Shown here: piece by piece, positions 51,901 through 58,632 of the stretch
How the letters are laid out: each line of letters begins with the position of its first letter
How positions within the stretch are numbered: the stretch's first letter is position 1
NCBI GenBank assembly: GCA_963377175.1
Contig: CAUJNA010003816.1
Coordinates: 904,501 to 968,500 of the forward strand
Direction of reading: 5' to 3'
Source: Effrenium voratum
Taxonomy: Eukaryota > Sar > Dinophyceae > Suessiales > Symbiodiniaceae
Length of the DNA stretch: 64,000 nucleotides
The notes under the pieces: generated by a model
The model's input: only the letters and a program-made list of their open reading frames with translations
The model's database searches: none
Told to the model about the DNA's origin: nothing
Program-made: the position numbers and the translations under genes

Positions 51901-54591
51901 GACCCACGGGCTGGAAACATCTACCAAGTGCTTGGGGAAAAATACGGGTTCAGCGCTTGGGGTACGGTGACCCACGCGCAGGAAACGGCACAAACAGAGC
52001 AGGCTGAAACACCCCTGCATAGCACAGCCCTCAGCCACCCAGGAAGTAGTTTCATTCGTCGTGTTGTTTTCCCTTGTGACCACGCCCCCTGTAGCATGCA
52101 CCGCGGACCGTCCCTCTGCATCCATTAGGGGTGGTGAGCTTCTGTGGGTTCCCTCGGCCCAAACCAAAAGAGTACCCCGCGCAAAACAAGCCCCAACTCA
52201 GCTCAACGAGTGACCTGAAAAGTAGGAAACGTAGGAGCAAGTAGGTACAAGAGTTCCCGCAAGTAGGTTTCCCACCGCCAAACCAACAGAAAATGGAATT
52301 GGGGAATTAGGGGCCCTTTGGTGGACATCAAATTTCGGCGGGATTCACGTCCACCAACCACTTTTCAGGCGATTCCATTCCAAAAATGACGTCGCCTTTC
52401 GGGGGATTCTACCCGAAACATAATTCTATTCCATTCTAAAAAATCGTAGGATTCTTGTCTATGTCCTCCAGTAGAGAGTTTAGAATAAGGGTACCATTTT
52501 TCTGTAGTCTATTTTAGTAGGGCAACCCTCCCCCAAAAAAGGGTGAAAGGGCACTATTGGGAGACCTAGTTTCATTGGACAAATGTCTGTTTTTGCGGGA
52601 TCCACTATAAATGTTCCCTGCAAAACCGACCAAACAGGGCCCCTCATTTTTGCTTGGAGGACCTAGTTGTGTTTTCTTGAGAGGGGCTCCAGATCCGATT
52701 TCTCCATGCTCGGGCAGGCCTTGGCGCCGGCCATAAGGTACTGCAGCCCGCTGTCCGACAAAGTCATCATCATGTTCCCCGTGCTGGCGGGCATGATGTT
52801 CCTCGGCATTCAAAAGCACGTGTTTTCGTTTTGTTTTGTTTTTTAAACGATGGGATTCGCTCCAGGGCTCTCTACAATTGTGGTTTTCCTTTGATTGCGT
52901 GTAACACATCAAAAAGGGATCAAATAACGGAACCATTAACAACACAACACACGTAGATCCCCGGTAGGCGCGCGCCATAAAATAGGAAAACTCGGCAATC
53001 CCCTTGACGCCCTAGTTTGGCGCAAAGAAGGGACCCTGCTGGAAGTGCGAGCATCCCTGTTTAGAGGTCCCTTGGATTTGCCCCTCGGGCCTCGGGCCAA
53101 ATGCAAACCCTGCCTTCCAACGCCCCGCAACTCAAAGGGGCCAGCCACAGCGGGTCTCTTGGACCACCCCATGCCCCCCATAGCACGAACCGTCGAACGG
53201 TCGAGCTGAGGGTGCCGCATGGTGGTGTCCTGCAGGGCTACAAACTTGGCCGTCCGAAGGTGCCATTGAAGCAAAGGTGCACCAGTAACCACAGGAACCC
53301 ATGGAACCGAAAGCAAATGTTCAGGCCTTTGTGCCAAGAAAAAACATCGAACTTGCGCATCGGGCTTGGAAATGACAGGTCCAGATGTTTACCTGTCCCC
53401 AAGCTCAAGGATCCATCCAAACCCCTCCCTCCTGTCCCCCAAAAAAGGTCCCCAATCAAGCCTTCAATCCGTATTCTGAAGGAACACAAGAGGGGTTAGG
53501 ACAGGGGAGTATCCGAAACTCGGCTCTATCCCCTCCTCCACCAAGAAAGCCGGCAGCTCCTTAATCCTGGGCGCCTTGTCGATGGGCGCATCCTCCTCCT
53601 GTCAGGGGATTGGATCCGCACGCCGCGGCCGGCACACAAACCCAGAAATCAAAACATGTTTACCTGTAAGAACACCTCGCCTAACAGTCGACGAGGAAAC
53701 CAAGGAAGCTGCAAGGTCTTTGAAGGTCGATTCGCTTCGGGCAAGCGAGAAACCCCTAAATCAACCCATGGCCATCACCTGGTGTTTGGACCATGGCTAA
53801 ATGGCTCCCAGCTGATTCCTATTGTGGAAGGACAAAATCCGGCACTACTTGGAAACCATGATAATTAAACATTTTTTGTGGGATTTACAGGAGAATCATC
53901 ATTTCAGGGGTTCGTTGGTGGTGCATGATTTTGTCCACCCACAGTACGAACAGGAGCAAAGCCAACATAGCCCACCTCTAAGAACTTGGTCAGTTGTCTT
54001 GTTTCCTGCCCGGGTTGCTGGGCAAATGGTGGATATCCATGGTCATGCTTCGAGACTGTGCTTTTTCGTGGCCCACTTTCAACCAAGACTACTTCAAAGG
54101 CGGCAGTGCATCATCGAGAAGTGTAAAAACAAATTGGGGAACCCGTCTGATACAAAGAAAACCCTCACAATTTTTCCGGATGGAAATTAGTGCATTGGCA
54201 ATTGCAACCAAGAAGTTCAAAGGCCCCGCGCCTGAAAAAAAAACGTACCCCTGCTTTTGCTGAGAAGGAGTCAGCTTTCCTCCAAAAAGGCCTGAAGATA
54301 AGGACATTGGTTTGGGAAACAGGAGGGGCTAAGGGTAGGGCTTGGACCCTGCTATTTCATTGACCCTTTCCCCCGGCCGTGGCAAAACAGAGGGTTGCAT
54401 GCTCAACTTGTGGCTTTTCAAGAAAAGCCAAAACCCTCCAAAGAAGACTGGCAACAAGGGCGAAAAAACACTTTTTTGGCCGTTTCTTGTTAGTTTGTTT
54501 AAGGGAAACCCTCCCAACGAACCAGGAAACGCTCCCCCCGGAGCGGCGTCAGGGCCTCTTCCGTCCGCGGCTTCTTGGCCGGGGGCTCCAT
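18717..54591 (-). CDS. hnRNP U-like nuclear RNA-binding protein (SPRY + P-loop-kinase-like), 36-exon gene
   Basis: Thirty-six short exons, about 2.57 kb in 35.9 kb, code some 855 residues in consistent reading phase. Order: N-terminus [12 protein letters not shown] with a nuclear-signal-like basic patch (exon 1); acidic linker; a SPRY domain on exons 3-11 ([65 protein letters not shown]); a region corresponding to the kinase-like domain of hnRNP U on exons 12-24 ([55 protein letters not shown]); a conserved region on exons 25-32; and a Gly/Arg then GDGGYK-repeat tail (34-36). HnRNP U proteins bind RNA and chromatin in the nucleus. The Walker A lysine position is lost, so nucleotide binding is doubtful. 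ATG at 54591 and TGA at 18717 look like true ends. The family name rests on recognised motif order. Confidence 0.75.
19481..19538 (-). CDS. hnRNP U-like gene, exon 35 (Gly/Tyr-rich)
   Basis: Acceptor [25 protein letters not shown] plus one base, GC donor. Leads straight into the GDGGYK repeat exon. Confidence 0.72.
19746..19855. mobile_element. MITE family 2, copy 4
   Basis: GTCCATTTGGTTAAG to CTCAAGCAAATGGAAG, one of the best preserved inverted termini of the family. Confidence 0.75.
20377..20436 (-). CDS. hnRNP U-like gene, exon 34 (Gly/Arg-rich)
   Basis: Acceptor [29 protein letters not shown] donor. Start of the Gly/Arg-rich tail; 20 codons in phase 0. Confidence 0.6.
20583..20647. mobile_element. 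MITE family 2, copy 5 (partial)
   Basis: Interior TTTCCAGTAGATTCCC and right terminus GAAGCAAATGGAAAC; the left part is missing. Confidence 0.6.
21243..21296 (-). CDS. hnRNP U-like gene, exon 33 (probable)
   Basis: Acceptor [26 protein letters not shown] donor. Eighteen codons, phase 0 at both ends; supported mainly by phase and composition. Confidence 0.55.
22318..22373 (-). CDS. hnRNP U-like gene, exon 32
   Basis: Acceptor [28 protein letters not shown] donor. The phase-1 start completes an Arg codon opened by exon 31. Confidence 0.78.
22829..23023. repeat. AT-rich TA/TATG microsatellite
   Basis: About 195 bp of (TA)n with TATG, CATA and (CA)n blocks. Similar in make-up to 11880-12031. 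Confidence 0.9.
23458..23602. repeat. Three-copy tandem repeat next to exon 31
   Basis: Units sharing CCCCAGCTACCCGC, ACATCTCTCC and CACCTCCGCTCCCCC, about 45-60 bp each, ending at the donor side of exon 31. Confidence 0.7.
23608..23680 (-). CDS. hnRNP U-like gene, exon 31
   Basis: Acceptor [27 protein letters not shown] then EESR, GC donor. Phase 0 in, phase 1 out. Confidence 0.78.
24524..24613 (-). CDS. hnRNP U-like gene, exon 30
   Basis: Acceptor [29 protein letters not shown] then [12 protein letters not shown] donor. Thirty codons in phase 0. Confidence 0.8.
25714..25826 (-). CDS. hnRNP U-like gene, exon 29
   Basis: Acceptor [28 protein letters not shown] then [19 protein letters not shown] donor. 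Phase 1 in, phase 0 out. Confidence 0.82.
27290..27404 (-). CDS. hnRNP U-like gene, exon 28
   Basis: Acceptor [28 protein letters not shown] then [20 protein letters not shown] donor splitting a Gly codon. One of the best conserved-looking segments of the protein. Confidence 0.82.
27858..27920 (-). CDS. hnRNP U-like gene, exon 27
   Basis: Acceptor [28 protein letters not shown] then K, GC donor. Highly charged linker. Confidence 0.72.
28159..28209 (-). CDS. hnRNP U-like gene, exon 26
   Basis: Acceptor [27 protein letters not shown] donor. A CTAGGTCC-family element sits 39 bp upstream of the acceptor. Confidence 0.78.
28249..28359. mobile_element. MITE family 1, copy 4
   Basis: Left terminus has lost CTA; right terminus ACCTAG intact. 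CCAA duplicated on both sides. It lies 39 bp upstream of an acceptor site. Confidence 0.78.
28772..28843 (-). CDS. hnRNP U-like gene, exon 25
   Basis: Acceptor [27 protein letters not shown] then LKWK, GA donor (GACGAA). Twenty-four codons in phase 0. Confidence 0.8.
29336..29410 (-). CDS. hnRNP U-like gene, exon 24
   Basis: Acceptor [28 protein letters not shown] then HLSEW, GC donor. Matches the FDEI...E..EAQ segment that closes the kinase-like domain. Confidence 0.8.
29472..29591. mobile_element. MITE family 2, copy 6 (opposite orientation)
   Basis: CTTCCATTTGCTAAG to GACCAAATGGAAG, with the family interior reverse-complemented (TGTCACTACTGGAC). Confidence 0.7.
30131..30187 (-). CDS. hnRNP U-like gene, exon 23
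   Basis: [21 protein letters not shown] donor (GTGGGG). NFQKFTLPE corresponds to the NFTLPE strand of hnRNP U. The exon may begin about 16 bases earlier (VMKAE). Confidence 0.75.
30690..30806. mobile_element. MITE family 7, copy 2
   Basis: ACTTCCTGAGTGGGTTGG to GGAACTCAGGGAGTGAG, with interior GTGACTAAAGTCCAGG. Confidence 0.7.
30818..31022. repeat. Tetranucleotide repeat CCAA / CAAG / CCAG
   Basis: Blocks of (CCAA)n, then (GCAA)n, then alternating CCAA, CCTG and CCAG units. It causes the Trp-Leu-Val-Gly ORFs on the minus strand. Confidence 0.9.
31075..31120 (-). CDS. hnRNP U-like gene, exon 22
   Basis: Acceptor [21 protein letters not shown]; donor unresolved (GC at 31074 or a few bases earlier). 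Confidence 0.62.
32000..32050 (-). CDS. hnRNP U-like gene, exon 21
   Basis: Acceptor [26 protein letters not shown] donor. Acidic, 17 codons in phase 0. Confidence 0.72.
32561..32646 (-). CDS. hnRNP U-like gene, exon 20
   Basis: Acceptor [27 protein letters not shown] then EVFDEKEE. The 3' end is unresolved; phase 0 into exon 21 favours a GA donor a few codons before 32561. Confidence 0.65.
34363..34470. mobile_element. MITE family 2, copy 7
   Basis: CTTCCATTTGGTTAAG to CTTAAGCAAAGC. It ends 10 bp from the donor of exon 19. A weaker relative lies at 34143-34257. Confidence 0.7.
34480..34545 (-). CDS. hnRNP U-like gene, exon 19
   Basis: Acceptor [27 protein letters not shown] then RL, probable GA donor. 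Charged helix. A CTTCCATTTG-family element ends 10 bp inside the following intron. Confidence 0.7.
35145..35257. mobile_element. MITE family 4 (CATAGGTGTCCTTTT termini)
   Basis: CATAGGCGTCCTTTT to AAAAGGACACCTATG, with a second nested inverted pair (ATGGCCCTGGTGG, CCACCAGG). Related pieces lie at 16155-16260 and 16485-16555. Confidence 0.65.
35302..35404 (-). CDS. hnRNP U-like gene, exon 18
   Basis: Acceptor [28 protein letters not shown] then [16 protein letters not shown] donor. RVAVVLL is the next beta strand of the kinase-like fold. Confidence 0.75.
36938..37068. repeat. Dispersed repeat family 6, second copy
   Basis: Long match to 14248-14380. It lies just beyond the 3' end of exon 17, within the following intron. 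Confidence 0.6.
37138..37178 (-). CDS. hnRNP U-like gene, exon 17
   Basis: Acceptor [20 protein letters not shown] plus AT, GC donor. KRNF matches the KRNF strand of the hnRNP U kinase-like domain. Confidence 0.7.
37960..38090. mobile_element. MITE family 1, copy 5
   Basis: Termini CCAGGTCCTCCAGTAG and GGGGGACCTAG. Flanks TTGT/TGGT agree at three of four bases. It lies 62 bp inside the intron after exon 16. Confidence 0.78.
38153..38215 (-). CDS. hnRNP U-like gene, exon 16
   Basis: Acceptor [28 protein letters not shown] then L, GC donor (GCTATG). Reading through the donor meets a TGA, so splicing is required. Confidence 0.78.
38395..38462 (+). repeat. C-rich tract next to exon 15
   Basis: Many C5-C13 runs on the plus strand (G runs on the coding strand), just inside the intron after exon 15. 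A similar tract lies at 11590-11690. Confidence 0.8.
38504..38589 (-). CDS. hnRNP U-like gene, exon 15
   Basis: Acceptor [28 protein letters not shown] then [10 protein letters not shown] donor. Phase 1 in, phase 0 out. Confidence 0.78.
40001..40063 (-). CDS. hnRNP U-like gene, exon 14
   Basis: Acceptor [29 protein letters not shown] donor (GCCTCC). Phase 1 at both ends. Confidence 0.8.
40896..40926 (-). CDS. hnRNP U-like gene, exon 13 (31-base micro-exon, degenerate P-loop)
   Basis: [10 protein letters not shown] plus one base, GC donor. With exon 14 it reads CLPDEGGFDWL where hnRNP U proteins have a GLPGSGKT-type Walker A loop. The acceptor GGAG is inferred from phase. Confidence 0.68.
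41134..41190. mobile_element. MITE family 7, copy 4 (internally deleted)
   Basis: CTCACTTCTCGGGTGGACTG to CAGGAACTCAGGAGGTGAG within 57 bp. Further relics lie near 21959-22050, 41375-41470, 57290, 59630 and 60140-60235. Confidence 0.6.
41228..41284 (-). CDS. hnRNP U-like gene, exon 12
   Basis: Acceptor [29 protein letters not shown] donor. The intron before it holds the TAG satellite (41803-43225). Confidence 0.68.
41803..43225. repeat. Compound TAG-triplet satellite bounded by GGTATGATTCG minisatellite
   Basis: Blocks of imperfect (TAG)n alternate with a unit containing several GGTATGATTCG copies plus GGCTAGGTGCAAAACGGCAC; that unit occurs at 42260-42415 and 42505-42655. The same 11-12-bp minisatellite closes the array on both sides (41803-41870 and 43158-43225). 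Confidence 0.9.
43339..43412 (-). CDS. hnRNP U-like gene, exon 11 (end of SPRY)
   Basis: Acceptor [28 protein letters not shown] then TCRM, GT donor (GTCAAG). LHYNFGP is the closing strand of the SPRY domain. Confidence 0.82.
44359..44431 (-). CDS. hnRNP U-like gene, exon 10 (SPRY)
   Basis: Acceptor [28 protein letters not shown] then YPAL, GC donor (GCTCCT). A GTAAGC at 44382 inside the exon is a tempting donor but would break the frame into exon 11. Confidence 0.75.
44485..44581. mobile_element. MITE family 7, copy 3
   Basis: CTCACTTTCGGCCAACA to AGGAACTCAGGAAGTGGG with the family interior. Confidence 0.7.
44961..45070. mobile_element. MITE family 3, copy 2 (diverged)
   Basis: ATATGGCTGTGGCTCAAA to TTGACCCATGGCCATAT, near-perfect inverted ends with a diverged middle. 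Confidence 0.68.
45270..45659 (-). CDS. Unrecognised ORF inside an intron
   Basis: A 129-codon open frame between exons 9 and 10 of the hnRNP U-like gene. Its start ([17 protein letters not shown]) resembles a signal peptide; the rest ([27 protein letters not shown]) looks protein-like and has six further Cys. I recognise no family. It may be a separate intronic gene, a retrocopy or chance. Confidence 0.25.
   Translation of the reverse strand: MAAEPAGILTWLLLGTAASSLSSCRRGFDNMKARRIEFVREETRFFAHFPCNETPTSTMLESRCVFRGWRKYESSCRGLDKGFNTQVRTWFVVNEYLAEWSFKLHRLRCSWSQFSRQFLGIDRKDRLPC
45939..45992 (-). CDS. hnRNP U-like gene, exon 9 (SPRY)
   Basis: Acceptor [28 protein letters not shown] donor (GACACT). 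Eighteen codons in phase 0. Confidence 0.82.
46057..46072 (+). repeat. Run of 16 guanines
   Basis: Uninterrupted G run followed by TTTGGGGGG; could form a quadruplex. It lies about 65 bp upstream of exon 9 on its template. Confidence 0.85.
46352..46461. mobile_element. MITE family 1, copy 6
   Basis: Both termini intact, TATC duplicated exactly on both sides. Confidence 0.85.
46674..46729 (-). CDS. hnRNP U-like gene, exon 8 (SPRY)
   Basis: Acceptor [28 protein letters not shown] donor. The phase-1 start completes the Arg codon opened by exon 7. Confidence 0.75.
47121..47196 (-). CDS. hnRNP U-like gene, exon 7 (SPRY)
   Basis: Acceptor [28 protein letters not shown] then KRLFA, GT donor (GTGAGC). 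Confidence 0.8.
49156..49256 (-). CDS. hnRNP U-like gene, exon 6 (SPRY)
   Basis: Acceptor [28 protein letters not shown] then [15 protein letters not shown] donor (GAGACC). Phase fits exons 5 and 7. LRIGVSTA and SLFLG are SPRY strands. Confidence 0.8.
49447..49512. repeat. Two-copy tandem repeat
   Basis: CCCTTCTCCA, ACACAGGTGGGCGATTCA repeated twice about 36 bp apart. Confidence 0.8.
49650..49771. mobile_element. MITE family 3, copy 3
   Basis: CATGGCCATGGGTCAAA to TTTGAACCACAGCCAAA, interior almost identical to the copy at 56187. Confidence 0.75.
50747..50872. mobile_element. MITE family 3, copy 4
   Basis: CTGGCCGTGAGTCAAA to CGACCCACAGCCAT with the family interior. Confidence 0.7.
51148..51202 (-). 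CDS. hnRNP U-like gene, exon 5 (SPRY core)
   Basis: Acceptor [28 protein letters not shown] donor (GTAGCC). SGRYMFEVK is the hallmark strand of SPRY domains. Confidence 0.82.
51268..51548. repeat. Diverged 117-bp tandem repeat upstream of exon 5
   Basis: Copies start at 51268, 51387 and 51503 (partial). They share GCAAANTGTTG, GGAAATT, a TGTTCA step and CTTGTNGTNACCAATTG. Confidence 0.65.
52459..52569. mobile_element. MITE family 1, copy 7
   Basis: CTATGTCCTCCAGTAG to GGGAGACCTAG. The target duplication has eroded. Confidence 0.78.
52720..52801 (-). CDS. hnRNP U-like gene, exon 4 (SPRY)
   Basis: Acceptor GCCGAG, then [20 protein letters not shown] and YLMAGAK, GC donor after AAG. The next exon continues as [10 protein letters not shown], a seamless SPRY sequence. 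Confidence 0.78.
53219..53244 (-). CDS. hnRNP U-like gene, exon 3 (26-base micro-exon)
   Basis: Codes FVALQDTT plus two bases (AT), GC donor. With the G opening exon 4 it gives DTTMNIM, the expected first strand of this SPRY type. The acceptor is not certain. Confidence 0.5.
53542..53598 (-). CDS. hnRNP U-like gene, exon 2
   Basis: Acceptor CTGACAG, then [19 protein letters not shown]; donor probably GTGGAG. Acidic/basic linker ahead of the SPRY domain. Confidence 0.62.
54523..54591 (-). CDS. hnRNP U-like gene, exon 1 (start codon)
   Basis: ATG at 54591-54589 opens [24 protein letters not shown] is a likely nuclear signal. The end at a GTTCGT donor is uncertain. The GC-rich leader upstream has several AG sites that could take a trans-spliced leader, but none is proven. 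Confidence 0.65.
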
Positions 54592-56924
54592 GGCGCGTCG
54601 GCCGCTCCGCCGCGGGACCCGGCGGACGAAGCGCCGGCGGCTTCGCGCTGAAGCCGAAGCTTCGGCACGGCAAGGCTCGTGGCTCGCCGTGTTTGGGGCC
54701 CTGTTGATCGCCGGTTTTTCAAGCAACTCGGCAAGAAATATTAAAACAATTATATGACTGATAAAGACTTATGGATTGAGACGACGACCTACATTTGATG
54801 AGATGTTGTGACGCAATCCTCCCCCAAAAAAAAGATGAGGAGCCATTGCAGCCCGGCAAGCACCGATTGGTGACCACCCCAAAACCAAAAGCAAAAAAAC
54901 AAGGATGTGGAGCCATTGCAGCCCGGCAAGCGGCTGGTGACTGTGGCGCTCCAGAGCTCCCGATCTATTTTGAATCATCCTTGGCCACTTGGCTTCTCCA
55001 TCCATGGCCAGCTATTAATAACCCCAAATGGTTCAATTTTCAAGATTCGGAGGCATCCTCTCCCAGCGAGCCCCCAAGATTACAAAGCCTCAAAACCACA
55101 TGGTTCAAAGTGCATCATTCTTTCGTTCGCACTAAGGCCTTAAGCGCTTGGGCTTCTGTCAACGGTGCCAAAAGCACAAATTACCCATATACATGTTGCA
55201 TAATATAGTATCCATCGGTCTTTCATTTACCTGGGTTGCCGTTGAAGCAACCAATTAGATGCCACTAGGCCTCAGTTCACTCCAAGAAAAACAGAGGACG
55301 CCTCCCTTTAGCTTCCCTCGAGGTGCCGCTAAGCCTCCAAATCCAAAGCATTGACTATCAGCTTCCCCCTAATTGGCTGGGAATTCAACTGCTGGCTCAT
55401 GGGATCTGCACCCCGGAACACACAGCCAAACCACCCAGCCAAACCAAGTGGGCTTTGCTGAGACGCCCCCGAATAATTCACAATCCCCAGCTAATTGATA
55501 GGGTGCCCCTGGTTTTGGTGGGGTACACACCCCATATTCATAAACAGGGGGTTTATTCGTCCGGGCGTCGACATTGGCTGTCACATCCCTCTGGCTTCTC
55601 TTGCGCCTGGAAGGCAAAGCGTGCAGGCAGTGACGGCGGAGTTTTCCTTGGCGACATGAACAGGGATCCGAGAAACAAGAGCAACCAAATTAACCAAAGG
55701 ACTCAAAAGAAACAACCAACCAAAACACGCCCCCCAAAAAATCAAACCAACAACACGAGAAACAAAACCAAACCAACAAATACACTCCCTTATTTATACA
55801 CCAAACCAACAAGGTAACGTTGTGTGATGCCCAACCCTTGACCAGAAACCACGCCAAAACTGCATCCAGCTTGACAAGGGGGTTCGAAATAAAACCTTGG
55901 AACAAGGTGATTACCTGTTGGAGTGATGAAGCGTGCGAACTAAACATAGCCGGATCGTCAACCTGCCAACCTAAACCGAGCAAGTATGTCCCCTTGAAAC
56001 ATCCCCTATACGAAGCTTACGCAAACAACGCCCGCAGCCTGACGTCAAACAAGGGCATGCGGGTGAGCGCCAGTCATCTGACTGTCCAGTTGAACAAAAT
56101 CCCGTGGCTTGAAGGTGCCTTGGTGAAGTTGGGGTCGCGAGTTTAACCGGTAGCAGAAGTGATAGCTTCCGCGCAAAGAAGTATGCATATATGGCCATGG
56201 GTCAAAACCCCGTACCCCCAGTGAACATCAACCAATCCCCACTAAAACAGACTCAAATGGGTGGTGCACCTATCCCAAAATGGTACCATTGGCTTTGAAC
56301 CATGGCCATATACACCGACGATACGTTGAGGCACTATGCAAACACGCATGTGAAAGGCTGGAGCCGATCACGCAACGCATGTTCAAAACAGCCAGTCAGC
56401 TACAACGCATGCACAACACAAGGCTTTGCAGCCGTCCGGGGTAGCTCACTTTGCAACATGCTCTTCGGACGCTTCCGCACTCTGAACCAATCCTTCCGCA
56501 GACCAACTAAGTTTCTTCACGGATTTTGATCGCTGTTCTGAAATAGAAGCTCATGCCGCGCATCCGGGTGGTCCCCCAACCCGCCCCCCAAGCCAACCGT
56601 AGAGTATCAGCTCGAGGCGTCCGTTGGAATAGGGGAAAAAGCGAGAACAACTTGCTGGTGCTCAGTAGAGAATGACCTTCCGGGTCTCGGGAATGAAACC
56701 ACCAGTCGGATTGTTTATGCCGTTCATTCCAACTCGTTCCCCGCCTATCGAACCAGCAAGACTGGGCTGTCCTCAGATCCCCCACTAAAAGTTTCACTTT
56801 CAGTGGGTTAAACGGAAATCCCCACTAACCACAAAAAGTCTAAAAAGATCTAAAAGCTAAGGGGAGGGCTGGGAACCACCAAGAAGACAAACACCATCAT
56901 TTGGCCAGGCGTCGTTCCAGGTAC
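54592..56924. other. Interval between hnRNP U-like start and next cysteine-rich exon; no gene recognised
   Basis: Holds an ATATGGCCATGG-family element (56187-56312) and relics of other repeats. I could not see a cysteine-pattern exon or any start or stop for the flanking gene. Confidence 0.45.
56187..56312. mobile_element. MITE family 3, copy 5
   Basis: ATATGGCCATGGGTCAAA to TTTGAACCATGGCCATAT, 18-bp inverted termini with one mismatch. Confidence 0.8.
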
Positions 56925-56980
56925 CAGGCGGACAGCTGAGGCACTGCGCATCCCCGGAGGCGCCCGGCTCATCGGAGAAC
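56925..56980 (-). CDS. GCC2/GCC3 exon (FSDEPGASGDAQCLSCPP)
   Basis: Acceptor TCCTTGCAG, FSDEPGASGDAQCLSCPP(G), GT donor (GTACCT). It ends in phase 1 at a split Gly. Confidence 0.75.
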
Positions 56981-58583
56981 CTGCAAGGACGCTGACCCTG
57001 GAGCAGCCAGTGAACCAGGCCAAAAAAAGGAGCACGTTTTTTCTAGGGGTTGATTCCTCTTTCTTTTCAATCATCGTTCTTTTCAAAAACCAGCCGTTTC
57101 CCAAGGGGTTTGGGTGCTTTTTTAGAATGAAGGATGCCTGGAAAGAATGGGGAAGGTACCCCTAGAGTTTTGAGATTGGCCCTTTCCTATGCGGTCCCGA
57201 ACCCGGCGAAAAAAAAGTGGTTGCTGGTTGTTTAGGGCGTCAATGAAACAGCTCAACAAGGTTCTGCACAGGATCTTAAACTCTTTTCCTAAGGTGGATT
57301 GGCTAAACAATATCTAAACTATTGGTCCATCACTGAAAGGGTCCCACAACGACACGTCCCGGACACTCCAGTTGACGTGGATCTCAGAAATCCAATCCAA
57401 TTTTGCCAATGCAAATAGTGCACTCCGATGTATAAAAGATGACATGTTCAGACTATGCTTCATGTTTTGCCAACCCAAACTCCAAAATCATGGATTGGAG
57501 ACCCCATCAGTTGCCACGAGAACATGGCAGATCAAGGAAGCCCTCGTTGGATTGATTTATTTTAGCATGGACTCCACCAAAGCAAAAACATGGGTTTTCA
57601 TGATATGGCCATGGGTCAAAACCCCGTACCCCCAGTGAACATGCCAATCCCCTCAAATGGACATACCCCGCCAAAACGGCCTTGTGCAGGGCTACTTGTT
57701 TTGGGAGATGTACCCTGTATAACCCATGTACAACCGCTCATTTTGGGGGAGTATGTCCATTTGGAATCCAGCTGGCCCTGAGACTTAAAAGGCACCCGAC
57801 TCATGAGGTCCACTGCGCAAAAAAACCGCCTCGTCTCCGTCCCGCGTCGCGCCTGCCGGGGGAACAGGCCTCGCAGGTGGCGCTGGCGACTGCCCCGGTG
57901 GCGTTGCTGAAGCGGCCCGCCTGCGCCAACCAAATGCTGCGCCCGGTGCGAAACCCATGGGGAACCCAAGCCCATAGGAAACCCATGGGGAACCCATGGG
58001 AAACCCATAGTGAACCCATAGGAAACCCATGGGAAACCCATGGGGAACGTATCGGAAACCCAGGGGGAACCCACGAAACCTGCAAGGAGCCCTTTGGAAA
58101 CCTGCCCTTGTTGGGGCGCCCTGCGGCAAATGCAGGGCGCAAAGGGGTGTATCTTCGTTTGGGCAACACGTTTGGCTTTAGTAAACCAAGAGGAAACCAA
58201 CTGGGTCCTCCAGTGGAGAGGTTAGAATAAGGGTGCCCTTTTTTCTGTGGTCTTTTTAGCCCTCCCCGAAAAAAGGGTAAAAGGGCACTACTGGGGGACG
58301 TAGTCAAGAAAGTCTCCCTACTTGGAGATACGCCCACAATCAAGACATGGTACGTGAATGTGAAACTTGTTGCGAGTTTGTGGGAAAGTGCACATCTTCC
58401 CGAAGACTTAAAGGTAGTAGTTCCGCACCCAAGCATGAAACTGTGGTAAACCATAGGTTTGGGGAGGCTAAACATGATAAACCATGAAATCAAATGGAAT
58501 GAAGCAGGCTAATCAGGGTGCACGGTGTAAAAGGAAACAAACACACGGCAAACCGACAGGCAAATAACGATAGTGATGATGAC

Positions 58584-58632
<49 letters not shown>

